From positions 62,001 through 126,000 of the forward strand of contig CAMYMU010000019.1 in the NCBI GenBank assembly GCA_947259575.1: 64,000 bases of DNA, read 5' to 3'. Both the position numbers and the translations under genes were made by a program. This stretch comes from an uncultured Ectothiorhodospiraceae bacterium. Lineage in GTDB: Bacteria > Pseudomonadota > Gammaproteobacteria > UBA6429 > Thiohalophilaceae. Under the pieces are notes generated by a model. The model was not told where the DNA came from, ran no database searches, and saw only the letters and a program-made list of their open reading frames with translations. Positions 33,508-41,429 of this stretch are shown piece by piece. Numbering within the stretch: position 1 is the first letter of the stretch; each line of letters opens with the position of its first letter.

Positions 33508-33729
33508 ATGAAACGTTTCGTATTGATTATTACAACAGTATATATTTTCTCGGGTTGCAGCTCATGGGAGCCCTGGGTGAAACCCTATGAGCGAGAGAAC
33601 CTGTCTGATCCGATCATGAATGTCGCGCGCGACCCTATATCTGCGGGCTACTACCATCACGTGTTTGAGACACGTGAATCGGCCAGGGGTGCGGGTGCGG
33701 TTACCGGCGGTGGTTGTGGTTGTAACTAA
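33508..33729 (+). CDS. DUF4266 small lipoprotein
   Basis: A 73-residue lipoprotein: signal and lipobox IFSGC (Cys about residue 17), then WEPWVKPYERENLSDPIM, the HHVFETRESARGAGAVTG block and the extreme C-terminus GGGCGCN. These are the hallmarks of DUF4266. The function is unknown. AGGA lies before the ATG. The same gene neighbours, a thioredoxin before and DUF3570 after, recur with this family together with apbE, as I recall, and apbE is present 11 kb away here. The Gly/Cys tail could bind metal or be modified. Confidence 0.88.
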   Translation: MKRFVLIITTVYIFSGCSSWEPWVKPYERENLSDPIMNVARDPISAGYYHHVFETRESARGAGAVTGGGCGCN

Positions 33730-33756
33730 AATAATAAGAGTTGGTAGCAATACGTA

Positions 33757-34938
33757 ATGAAGCTTAAACAAACCGCTTACCTGTTTATCTTGACCTGTCT
33801 ACTCTTGCTTAGCAGCACGAGTCGAGCAGCAGTTCTACCCGATGAGCGAGCTGACGCAATGTACCATTCATATGATGGTGACGAGATACAAGTTACCGGA
33901 CCTGCGATCCTGATCAGAAAAAACGTGGGTGCTAGCACTTCGGTTTTCTACCAATATTATGAAGATAACATCACCAGTGCTTCGATCGATGTGAGGGTCG
34001 GTGGTAGCCCATACGAAGAGTTTCGTACTGAAAACTCTGTGGGCGTTGATTACCTCAATGGTAAGACCACGATGAACCTGTCCTATACAGACAGTAGCGA
34101 AAATGACTATGAGGCCGGGACCTTCAGTGTTGGCATCAGTCAGGACTTTTTTGGTGATCTCTCAACCCTCTCGATGGGGTTTTCACAAGGTACAGACAGT
34201 GTAACTCAGCGAACCGGAAATAATCCTACGACATTTTCTAGTGAGCTGTCGAATATCAAGCGGACAAACTATCGAGTAGGATTCAGCCAAATTCTTACTA
34301 AGAATTCGACTATTTCCCTTGGCTGGGAAACCATTACTGACGAGGCTACTGAGCAGGGCGGATCTGGAGTAACATTAAATAACCCTTATCGCTCGTATAG
34401 CTACGGTACCCCAGGGGTGAATAGATTCTTTGCACGAGAAATATATCCAAACACGCGGACCAGTAATGCGCTGGGAATCCGTGGCAGTTATTTTGTAAAT
34501 ACCTTTAAATCGGCGATTCACTATGAGTATCGCTGGTTCCAGGACTCATGGGGAATTCAGTCAAACTCGCTTGGTCTAAGTTACGTCCATCCCGTCAAGA
34601 ACTGGGAACTGGATTTTCGCTGGCGCTATTACACGCAAGACAAAGCAGACTTTTATCGTGACATGTTCGATTTTGCCAACCAGTTTACCTATATGGGCCG
34701 GGACAAGGAATTGAGTACATATACCAGCATGGCCGTTGGTATAAGTGGTAGCTACAAATTTGCCAAAAATGGCTGGGGCTGGATCGACAAAGGTAGCGTC
34801 AACCTGTCCTATGATTTAATTAATTTCGAATATGAAGATTTCAGAGCTGCTGATGATACTACCGCTAATCCAGGAGAGGAGCCATTTTTTCAATTCGAGG
34901 CCGAAGTCATTCAGGCGACGCTTTCTATTTGGTTCTGA
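33757..34938 (+). CDS. DUF3570 outer-membrane protein
   Basis: A 393-residue exported protein: signal peptide (ends SRAA), then DERADAMYHSYDGDEIQVTG, a distinctive DUF3570 opening, and many alternating strands (TTMNLSYTDSSENDYEAGTF; NWELDFRWRYYTQDKADFYR; VSYD-type turns) ending in ATLSIWF, a beta-barrel signature with C-terminal Phe. Likely an outer-membrane porin-like barrel. It follows the DUF4266 gene by 27 bases, so they form one transcript. Function unknown; partnership with DUF4266 is a genomic-context statement. Confidence 0.88.
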   Translation: MKLKQTAYLFILTCLLLLSSTSRAAVLPDERADAMYHSYDGDEIQVTGPAILIRKNVGASTSVFYQYYEDNITSASIDVRVGGSPYEEFRTENSVGVDYLNGKTTMNLSYTDSSENDYEAGTFSVGISQDFFGDLSTLSMGFSQGTDSVTQRTGNNPTTFSSELSNIKRTNYRVGFSQILTKNSTISLGWETITDEATEQGGSGVTLNNPYRSYSYGTPGVNRFFAREIYPNTRTSNALGIRGSYFVNTFKSAIHYEYRWFQDSWGIQSNSLGLSYVHPVKNWELDFRWRYYTQDKADFYRDMFDFANQFTYMGRDKELSTYTSMAVGISGSYKFAKNGWGWIDKGSVNLSYDLINFEYEDFRAADDTTANPGEEPFFQFEAEVIQATLSIWF

Positions 34939-35063
34939 GCACTGTTTTTGCCCACAAACGATGCTAAGTCGTTAATCTAATTTAAGAAAATCCCGTATTG
35001 AGCAAGGCGGGCGAATTTCGTAGGATAGAGGGACCGCAACATAATGAAGGGGGCGCGGAGAAG

Positions 35064-36356
35064 ATGGGTGTGCACGAGTCGACCCATGATGACATGGAAG
35101 GTATGTCTGTTAACACCAACCATGGCGTTGCATCGGGTTCACAAAAGATAAGACGTTCCAGTAAGTCCAATAAGCTGGATCACTGGATAGTCAAAAAGAT
35201 GATTTCCATGATTGGAAATCCACCATTTTGCTTCCAACTTTGGGATGGCAGAGAATTTAGTGCCAGGGACGAGATCACTCACAAGATCTTTCTCGCGGAT
35301 AGAGCCGCCCTGTGGCTACTGGCCTATGATCCCGAGTTCTACTTTGGCGAACTCTATTCCACCCGCCGCATCATCTTACAGGGTGACCTGGTCGAGTTTC
35401 TCGATTCTGCCTACCGCCATAGCCATGGTCCTGGCACTGGCTGGGCTGGAGTGCTTCAGTTTTTACGCCATCCCCCGCGGATGAACTCTCTGAGTGGTTC
35501 CCAGAAAAATATCCATCACCACTACAATATTGGTAACCCATTTTATAACCTGTGGCTGGACACCGAAGCGACCCAGTACACCTGCGGTTATTACCCGGAA
35601 CAGGGTATGACCCTGGAGCAGGCTCAGGTGGCCAAATTACACCACTTGGCCCGGAAACTGCGTCTACAACCCGGTCAGACTGTGGTTGAAGCAGGCTGTG
35701 GCTGGGGCGGCCTTGCCCGCTTTTTTGCCAAGCACTATGGCGTCAATGTGAAGGCCTATAACATCTCTCACGAACAGGTGGTGTTTGCCACCCAAAAGGC
35801 CAGGGAGATGGGGCTACAGGATCAGGTGGAATACATTGAAGATGATTATCGAAATATCGATGGCACCTTCGATGTGTTTGTCTCGGTCGGCATGCTCGAA
35901 CACGTCGGCAGAAAGCAGTACAAAACCCTGGGCGCAGTCGTCGATCGCTGTCTACGTGAAGAGGGCATGGGCCTGATTCATACCATTGGTCGAAATAAGC
36001 CGGGTCTGATGAATGCCTGGATTGAAAAACGGATCTTCCCAGGTGCGTATCCTCCATCGTTAAAAGAGATGATGGATATCTTCGAGCCCAATCACTTATC
36101 GGTACTGGATGTGGAAAACATCCGTCTACATTACGCTAAGACCTTGGCGCACTGGCTGGACCGCTTTAATGCTAATGAGGATAAAGTAAAGGAAATGTTC
36201 GATGACAACTTTGTTCGTGCCTGGCGTTTGTATCTGGCTGGTTCACTATCCGCATTTACGGCAGCGCACTTACAGTTATTCCAGGTGGTCTTCTCTCGCG
36301 AACACAACAACACGATCCCCTGGTCACGTTCACACCTCTACGATCAGAGCCACTGA
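35064..36356 (+). CDS. cfa: Cyclopropane-fatty-acyl-phospholipid synthase family methyltransferase
   Basis: S-adenosylmethionine-dependent enzyme acting on unsaturated acyl chains of membrane phospholipids. About 430 residues from the ATG at 35064, which has GGAG just upstream; a TTG at 34998 would add 22 residues. The SAM site is VVEAGCGWGGLARFFA, preceded by HHHYNIGNPFYNLWLD. The Cys of YTCGYY, Glu of LEHVGRKQY, His of HTIGR and Tyr of LHYAKTL match the bicarbonate-site residues of E. coli Cfa. It is followed 2 bases later by an FAD-dependent reductase, so the product may be further reduced or altered rather than a simple cyclopropane. Confidence 0.85.
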   Translation: MGVHESTHDDMEGMSVNTNHGVASGSQKIRRSSKSNKLDHWIVKKMISMIGNPPFCFQLWDGREFSARDEITHKIFLADRAALWLLAYDPEFYFGELYSTRRIILQGDLVEFLDSAYRHSHGPGTGWAGVLQFLRHPPRMNSLSGSQKNIHHHYNIGNPFYNLWLDTEATQYTCGYYPEQGMTLEQAQVAKLHHLARKLRLQPGQTVVEAGCGWGGLARFFAKHYGVNVKAYNISHEQVVFATQKAREMGLQDQVEYIEDDYRNIDGTFDVFVSVGMLEHVGRKQYKTLGAVVDRCLREEGMGLIHTIGRNKPGLMNAWIEKRIFPGAYPPSLKEMMDIFEPNHLSVLDVENIRLHYAKTLAHWLDRFNANEDKVKEMFDDNFVRAWRLYLAGSLSAFTAAHLQLFQVVFSREHNNTIPWSRSHLYDQSH

Positions 36357-36358
36357 GC

Positions 36359-37519
36359 ATGACTAACGCTGTCTATGATGTGTTGATAGTCGGCGGTGGC
36401 CCTGCGGGCTCAACCCTGGCGTGGTCACTACGCAACAGCGGCCTCAAGATCGCCATTCTCGATAAACAAATTTTCCCCCGTGATAAAGTCTGTGCCGGCT
36501 GGGTGACCCCGGCGGTAATCGAAGAGCTTGGTCTCGATATCGATGATTATCAGCAAGGTAGAACCCTGCAGCCCATCTATGGTTTTCGAGTTAGCCGCAT
36601 TGGTCAACGTGAAGTTGAAGCCAGTTATAGCGAAACAGATAGCCCTGCCAGTTATAGCATTCGCCGTTCAGAGTTTGATCATTACCTGTTAGAGCGTTCT
36701 GGTGCCGAGATGATTCTAGGCGAAAAATTCAAGGGTATGACGAAAACAGAGGATGGCTGGTTAGTTAACGATAAGTACCCGGCAAAGCTGGTAGTTGGTG
36801 CCGGCGGCCATTTCTGCCCTGTGGTTCGTGAGATGGGTTCCAGGCTGGGCAGCAGTGAGACCATTGTCGCTGCGCAGGAAATTGAGTTTGAAATGAGTGA
36901 ACAGCAGGCGGCTGCTAGCCCGATTGAGGCGAATGTGCCTGAGCTATTATTTTGTGAAGATCTAAAGGGCTATGGCTGGGTAGTGCGTAAGGGTAACTTC
37001 CTGAACATTGGTTTGGGACGTGAGGATAATCACAAGCTATCTGAACATGTTGCTACATTCCGAAAGATGCTGATCGAGCAAGGCAAGATTCCCGAAGACA
37101 CCCCGGAGAAATTCCATGGCCATGCCTACCTTTTATATCCTCGCGCCACCCGTCCACTATTGCAGGACGGCGTTCTAATCATCGGTGACGCCGCCGGCCT
37201 GGCTTATCCCGAGAGCGGCGAAGGTATCCGGCCTGCGGTAGAGTCGGCTATGCTGGCCGCTCAGGTGATTCAACAGGTGAAGGGTGATTACAGCCAGACT
37301 AGCTTGATGCAATATAAAACCGAGCTGGAGGCGCGTTTAGGTAAGCGAGAAACTAAAGAGGTCATGGACTACTTGCCCGGCTGGTTCAAACAATCGCTTG
37401 CCGGCGTTTTGCTCTCGACGCAGTGGTTTGTGAGGAATTATGTGGTTGAGAAATGGTTCCTGCATTCAGAGCAAGATCCATTAGTGACAAAGTTAGCAGA
37501 CTCAAAATCAACCTTGTAA
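36359..37519 (+). CDS. Geranylgeranyl-reductase-family FAD oxidoreductase
   Basis: A 386-residue flavoprotein: the dinucleotide-binding site YDVLIVGGGPAGSTLAW at the start, the GGR-family block FPRDKVCAGWVTPAV, and the second FAD block DGVLIIGDAAGLAYPESGEG. It probably reduces or oxidises a lipid or isoprenoid chain at the membrane. It starts 2 bases after the Cfa-like stop, so the two are surely co-transcribed and likely act in sequence on the same lipid. No carotenoid or chlorophyll genes are nearby, so the usual geranylgeranyl substrate is not supported. Confidence 0.82.
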   Translation: MTNAVYDVLIVGGGPAGSTLAWSLRNSGLKIAILDKQIFPRDKVCAGWVTPAVIEELGLDIDDYQQGRTLQPIYGFRVSRIGQREVEASYSETDSPASYSIRRSEFDHYLLERSGAEMILGEKFKGMTKTEDGWLVNDKYPAKLVVGAGGHFCPVVREMGSRLGSSETIVAAQEIEFEMSEQQAAASPIEANVPELLFCEDLKGYGWVVRKGNFLNIGLGREDNHKLSEHVATFRKMLIEQGKIPEDTPEKFHGHAYLLYPRATRPLLQDGVLIIGDAAGLAYPESGEGIRPAVESAMLAAQVIQQVKGDYSQTSLMQYKTELEARLGKRETKEVMDYLPGWFKQSLAGVLLSTQWFVRNYVVEKWFLHSEQDPLVTKLADSKSTL

Positions 37520-37528
37520 ATCCTTACG

Positions 37529-37545
37529 TAAGTCAGCGCGACTTA
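37529..37545. other. Hairpin between convergent genes
   Basis: TAAGTC-AGCGC-GACTTA in the 37-base gap between the FAD reductase and the convergent M48-like gene. It could help end transcription from both sides, but no T-run is present. Confidence 0.3.
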
Positions 37546-37556
37546 AGGACTTAAGT

Positions 37557-39194
37557 TTATGCTGCAGCGCTAACGTTAGCGGCTCTTTCTAAATACTCCT
37601 TCGAACGATCCTCATCACCCAATGCCTTGTAATACTTGGCTAGCATCCAGCAGGCCTGAGCAATGCAACCTTTGTCTAACTGCATTGCCTTCTCAAGAAT
37701 CTTAACTCCCGATGGATCGTTGGAACTAAGCAGGATTCTGCCCACAGCAAAAATTGTCTTGGCGTGGTTTGGGTCTTTCTTGAGTATCTTCTGGTACATG
37801 GCGATAGCCGCTGCCTTGCCCTCAAATTTCTCGGAGTAAGTAGCCAACTCAAAGGCCTCGTTTTCATTCAGGCTCGCTTGACGCGCCTTGTTCCGCAATG
37901 ATTGATACTTCTGTTCCTCTAACGGCAGGCTGTCATCCACCTCGGTGGTCTCCAGCATGCTTGAGTCGTTATCAATCGGCGCGCCTTTCTTTACTTTGTG
38001 TTTAACTGCCGCGGGGTCAACATCCTGTTTGTCATTACCAGAAGCACTTTTCGATTTACCATTTTTTGCAAGCCACTGCTTATCAAGTAGCTTGATCACG
38101 GCACTAAAGGCATCACCCAGGTAACGTTGTGCGGCAGTCTCCATCACAGGCGGGGGCATATCCAGTTTGGTCTGGCCGATATGCTCGAGTCGCGCGTGCA
38201 AGTCTGGCATACCGTCTTTCCAGGTTGGTTCAGCATTGATCAGCTCATTCATGATCTGCGCAAACTCATTTTCAGTGAGTGTCTTGCGCATCACGGTAGG
38301 CATGTTGATATGGGGCAAGTGTTCTGGTTTATTGGGATTTTTGCGCAACATGGCAAAGATTTTTGGCCAGTACTTTGTTTTTAAGAACTCGCTGCAGACT
38401 TCCTGGCGCAGAATGACGTCAGCCAGCTCATTGTCATTCATGATCTGTAAGGCATACATATCAGCCTCTAACTCATCTTTACGTGCGGCATGGACGGTAA
38501 AGACTTCCATAATGGGCGTATAGATTTTGAAGAAGAGTTTAATCGGCATATAAAGTGGAGATTTGATGCGGCTGTAACTGCGTTGATAAAGCGCACAGTA
38601 TTTTCGCCAGCGGTATATCCAATGAGTCAGTTTGTTGTGCTCGGCGGTGAATTGCCCCAGTTTACGTGCGAGTGATCCCTTAAATTGCACTGGCGACAGA
38701 CTTTGCAATACGGGTAGGCCGATATAAAGTACATTGGTCTTAAGCACTGGCAGCCCAAAACGTGGCACCGCAATCATGTCTAGCGTGCAGTGATCGTGGA
38801 CAATAATGCGATCGATACTTGGTAGTTTGTAGACCTCGCCAATTTCAGCGATCAAATCGTGCAGACGCGGCGCCTTGTCTTCTTTTAGGCCCAGACCGCT
38901 GGGCATCTGGGTCTTGCTGCGTAACATGCTGAAGGTAATGATGCCCGCGGCGGCGGTGACCAGCATCCAGAATAGTACCGACAACCAGGCGGTGAAGGTT
39001 GAGGCACTGCTGATACCACCGAGCACATTCAGGAGTCCGACGAGGGTCATAATGGGAGGCAGTGCCAGTAAAAAGTAACCCAGGCCCGTCATCATAGCGG
39101 CCAGTGCCAGGTACACTTTTTCCTGTTTTTGGTAGAGATTACCTAGCGCCTGGCTAATTCGTTCAAGGCGAAAGGGGTTTGCTAAACTCTTCAT
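37557..39194 (-). CDS. M48-like membrane protein with lost zinc motif, plus TPR tail
   Basis: A 545-residue protein: two membrane segments (about 30-55 and 68-90), an M48 peptidase-like domain (about 100-290), then TPR-like helices at the C-terminus (about 440-540). The domain aligns with M48 proteins through SLARKLGQF and the following HWIYRWRK block, but the HExxH zinc motif reads R-K-L-G-Q, so both histidines and the catalytic Glu are gone. The downstream ELEADMYAL, normally giving the third zinc ligand, is kept. It is probably a non-catalytic scaffold. Convergent with the FAD reductase and divergent from the small lipoprotein gene. Confidence 0.75.
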   Translation of the reverse strand: MKSLANPFRLERISQALGNLYQKQEKVYLALAAMMTGLGYFLLALPPIMTLVGLLNVLGGISSASTFTAWLSVLFWMLVTAAAGIITFSMLRSKTQMPSGLGLKEDKAPRLHDLIAEIGEVYKLPSIDRIIVHDHCTLDMIAVPRFGLPVLKTNVLYIGLPVLQSLSPVQFKGSLARKLGQFTAEHNKLTHWIYRWRKYCALYQRSYSRIKSPLYMPIKLFFKIYTPIMEVFTVHAARKDELEADMYALQIMNDNELADVILRQEVCSEFLKTKYWPKIFAMLRKNPNKPEHLPHINMPTVMRKTLTENEFAQIMNELINAEPTWKDGMPDLHARLEHIGQTKLDMPPPVMETAAQRYLGDAFSAVIKLLDKQWLAKNGKSKSASGNDKQDVDPAAVKHKVKKGAPIDNDSSMLETTEVDDSLPLEEQKYQSLRNKARQASLNENEAFELATYSEKFEGKAAAIAMYQKILKKDPNHAKTIFAVGRILLSSNDPSGVKILEKAMQLDKGCIAQACWMLAKYYKALGDEDRSKEYLERAANVSAAA

Positions 39195-39388
39195 AACTCA
39201 CTTTCCTGTTTAGTGATTGTTATTGATTATTTATCGATCGGTTTAAGTGCCAGATTAATGAAATTTTGAGCAATTTCAGCGATGATTATCACAGATCTGT
39301 TACATAAAATGGTGACGATGTGTTCAAAGTTAGACGAAATTTACACAATTTCTTAGATGCTCCCATTTGGACCGGCAGAGCAAAAAAT

Positions 39389-39832
39389 GTGAACCAGTTC
39401 ACATTCCTTTTATTGGGGCTGATTGGCCTGGGATTGATGCTGAATGCCTGTACTGAGCCTGTCGACGATGAAGCCAGAATCCGTCAACGCGTCGCCGAGA
39501 TGGTGACAGCGACTGAGGCCAAAGAATTGGGTGAGGTCATGGACCCAGTGCAAGAGGATTTTCTCGGTAACAAACGTATTCGTAAGGCTAACCTGAGGGG
39601 ACTGGTGCTCATCCACTTTCGCCGCCACAAGAACGTCCACGTTTTTGTTAATGATCTCGAGGTCGTGCTTAACAATGATGAGGCGGAGGTGACCTGTGAT
39701 GTCGTGATGGCAGGTAGGAACAAGACCTTGCCCGATAACGCACGTGTCTTACAGGTAAAATCGGTCTGGAAAAAGATAGATGATGACTGGTTTGTGGTGA
39801 GTGCGAGCTGGAAGGATCCGTTTTTAAACTAA
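39389..39832 (+). CDS. Small lipoprotein, NTF2-like pattern
   Basis: About 147 residues from the GTG at 39389, which gives an ideal lipoprotein signal ending LMLNAC; a GTG at 39320 would add 23 residues that look unlike a signal. After the lipid Cys: RIRQRVAEMVTATEAKELGE, then strands (VHVFVNDLEVVLNNDEAEV) and the end VWKKIDDDWFVVSASW, a pattern of the NTF2-like fold often seen in small envelope proteins. Function unknown. The stop codon touches the stop of the convergent Nudix gene with no base between. Confidence 0.65.
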   Translation: MNQFTFLLLGLIGLGLMLNACTEPVDDEARIRQRVAEMVTATEAKELGEVMDPVQEDFLGNKRIRKANLRGLVLIHFRRHKNVHVFVNDLEVVLNNDEAEVTCDVVMAGRNKTLPDNARVLQVKSVWKKIDDDWFVVSASWKDPFLN

Positions 39833-40369
39833 CTATTTCTTACGATCAACTTTGTGCGAATGCAAAGAGAACTCGCCGCGTTTTCGATCTTCAAAGAAGT
39901 ATTTCAGTGTGTAGTCAATCGTACTGAACGCTAATTGATCCCAGGGTATTTCTGACTCATCAAATAATTCAACTTCAAGGCTCTCAATTCCGGCCGAGAA
40001 ATTTTCGTCTAGCAAACGGGCCCGAAACATCATGTAAACCTGGTTGGCATGTGGCAGGCTAAACACCGTATAGAGTTGCTGTAACTCAACATTGGCATTG
40101 GCTTCTTCTTGCGACTCACGTATCGCCGCTTGTTCTACGGTCTCGTTGTTTTCCATATACCCGGCAGGCAGGGTCCAAAGCCCATAACGCGGTTCGATGG
40201 CACGCTTGCAGAGTAAAATTTTGTCGCCGTAGACCGGGAGGCAGCCGGCGACGATATTGGGATTCTGATAATGAATGATGTCACAGTTATCACAGACAAA
40301 ACGCGGTCGGTTATCGCCATCCGGTATTCGTTGCGTAACTGGTTGACCGCATTGGCTACAAAATTTCAT
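39833..40369 (-). CDS. Nudix hydrolase with zinc ribbon
   Basis: A 178-residue enzyme: an N-terminal zinc ribbon (MKFCSQCGQPV and VCDNCDI, four cysteines), then a Nudix domain with the box GYMENNETVEQAAIRESQEE. The box keeps the REx2EE metal core, while the Gly that usually follows it is Asn. It hydrolyses a nucleoside diphosphate-linked compound; NADH-type substrates are common in zinc-ribbon Nudix proteins, but this one is shorter than NudC. Follows the 72-residue gene by 16 bases. Confidence 0.88.
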   Translation of the reverse strand: MKFCSQCGQPVTQRIPDGDNRPRFVCDNCDIIHYQNPNIVAGCLPVYGDKILLCKRAIEPRYGLWTLPAGYMENNETVEQAAIRESQEEANANVELQQLYTVFSLPHANQVYMMFRARLLDENFSAGIESLEVELFDESEIPWDQLAFSTIDYTLKYFFEDRKRGEFSLHSHKVDRKK

Positions 40370-40385
40370 TGTCGGGTTGGCAGGA

Positions 40386-40604
40386 TTAAATACTGCTGAG
40401 TGTGGTACCGCCGTTTAACCAGCTGGACCATTGGGCATGGAGTGAGACATCAACGCCATCGTTGCTTGCCTGCTGTTGTAAATAGGTTTGCAGATCCTGG
40501 AGTAAGTCACTGTCCATCAACATTGGATCGGTGGGTAACCGCTCGTGAAGCAATTGATAAATTAACTTCAGATCTGAGATGGCGTATTCTGAAAGCGCTT
40601 TCAT
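40386..40604 (-). CDS. Small hypothetical protein between Nudix and yggX
   Basis: A 72-residue acidic helical protein (LSEYAISDLKLIYQLLHERL, LLQDLQTYLQQQ) ending in WLNGGTTLSSI, with no signal or motif known to me. It sits 2 bases after yggX and 16 before the Nudix gene, so it is in an operon. Position and normal codon use support a real gene. Function unknown. Confidence 0.6.
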   Translation of the reverse strand: MKALSEYAISDLKLIYQLLHERLPTDPMLMDSDLLQDLQTYLQQQASNDGVDVSLHAQWSSWLNGGTTLSSI

Positions 40605-40606
40605 GT

Positions 40607-40891
40607 TTACTTCTTGCCACCTGCTGCCGCCTGGAATCCTTCTGGCGCCTGGCCCATGTCACCTTCGCCAAATAAAAATCCCAGCATATGCTGTTCGATG
40701 ATATCCAGGTTAGCGGGATCGGCTGTGCTCAAACCATTCTCGTTAATGATCGTGGTGAGTCGATTTAGCCAGTCGGTCCAGCCCTGTTGAGAAATTTCTT
40801 CATAAATCCGTTGGCCAATTTCCCCTGGGTATGGAGGGGCTTCTAGTCCTTCGGCTTCTCTTTTCAATACCTTACATATAACCATGCGCAC
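40607..40891 (-). CDS. yggX: Oxidative-damage-protection / iron-trafficking protein YggX
   Basis: A 94-residue cytoplasmic protein recognised by CKVLKREAEGLEAPPYPGE, GQRIYEEISQQGWTDWL and MLGFLFG, matching E. coli YggX, which protects iron-sulfur proteins from oxidants and is linked to Fe(II) trafficking. The conserved Cys is near the start. The GTG at 40891 is chosen because AGGAG lies 10 bases before it; an in-frame ATG follows two codons later. It is divergent from the IscA-type iron-sulfur carrier gene, a fitting neighbour. Confidence 0.93.
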   Translation of the reverse strand: MRMVICKVLKREAEGLEAPPYPGEIGQRIYEEISQQGWTDWLNRLTTIINENGLSTADPANLDIIEQHMLGFLFGEGDMGQAPEGFQAAAGGKK

Positions 40892-40936
40892 GGTGTGACA
40901 ACTCCTATTAGATGTATGTCTGATCTAAATTTGCTA

Positions 40937-40956
40937 GTATTATGACTGACTAATAC
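40937..40956. promoter_or_regulatory. Palindrome in the yggX/IscA-type divergent promoter
   Basis: GTATTA-N8-TAATAC, a perfect 6-bp inverted repeat about 40 bases before the IscA-type start and 46 before yggX. It resembles an operator for a shared regulator of two iron-sulfur genes. It overlaps a TGACTGACTAAT stretch, which recalls only half of an IscR site. Confidence 0.4.
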
Positions 40957-40996
40957 ATTATTGGTAAAGTTGTAATCAAGTTAACGGAGAAAGAAT

Positions 40997-41389
40997 ATGT
41001 CTGCAGTCGCATATCAAACAGAGATCGTTGAGTCAGAGCTGAAAGTAAGCCCAGAGGCAGCGGAGCAATTAAAAAATCTGGTCGATAGTGTCGAGGAAGA
41101 CATTGCTGGAATTCGCATTTTTGTCAGCGGCGGTGGTTGTAGTGGCATGACCTACGGTATGACCTATGCCGAAGAAGTTGGCAAGACCGATAAAGTTTTA
41201 GAAGGTGACGGATTCAAAATCATGGTGGATGCCCATGCCATGGCGTATCTGCATGGCTGCGATATCGATTTCACCGATAATGGGTTGAACAAGTCATTTG
41301 TCTTCAACAATGTCTTCAAGAGTGTCGGTGGCAGCGGTGGTTGTTCCGGTTGTGGTGCTGGCGGCGGCGGTGGTGGCGGTTGCGCATAA
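40997..41389 (+). CDS. IscA/ErpA-type iron-sulfur carrier with Gly-rich tail
   Basis: A 130-residue HesB/IscA-family protein carrying Fe-S clusters to target enzymes. The first ligand Cys is in VSGGGCSGMTYGM. The usual CGC near the C-terminus is replaced by a CSGC arrangement (GGSGGCSGCGAGG), and the chain ends in a long Gly run plus a last Cys (GGGGGGGCA). N- and C-terminal regions are longer than E. coli ErpA or IscA. GGAG lies before the ATG. The spacing change at the second ligand pair may alter cluster binding. It stands alone, outside an isc or suf operon. Confidence 0.85.
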   Translation: MSAVAYQTEIVESELKVSPEAAEQLKNLVDSVEEDIAGIRIFVSGGGCSGMTYGMTYAEEVGKTDKVLEGDGFKIMVDAHAMAYLHGCDIDFTDNGLNKSFVFNNVFKSVGGSGGCSGCGAGGGGGGGCA

Positions 41390-41429
41390 GCAAGCTACAT
41401 AGAGCGACAAGTTGCTCTAAATTTCAAAA

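Noticed and set aside
33508-33729. DUF4266 as a standard ApbE flavinylation target
   Set aside because: The GAGAVT stretch does not contain the usual S/T-G-A-T acceptor pattern, so I leave only the neighbourhood link.
40931-40960. IscR type 1 site before the IscA-type gene
   Set aside because: Only the left half (TGACTAAT) resembles the site; the right half does not.
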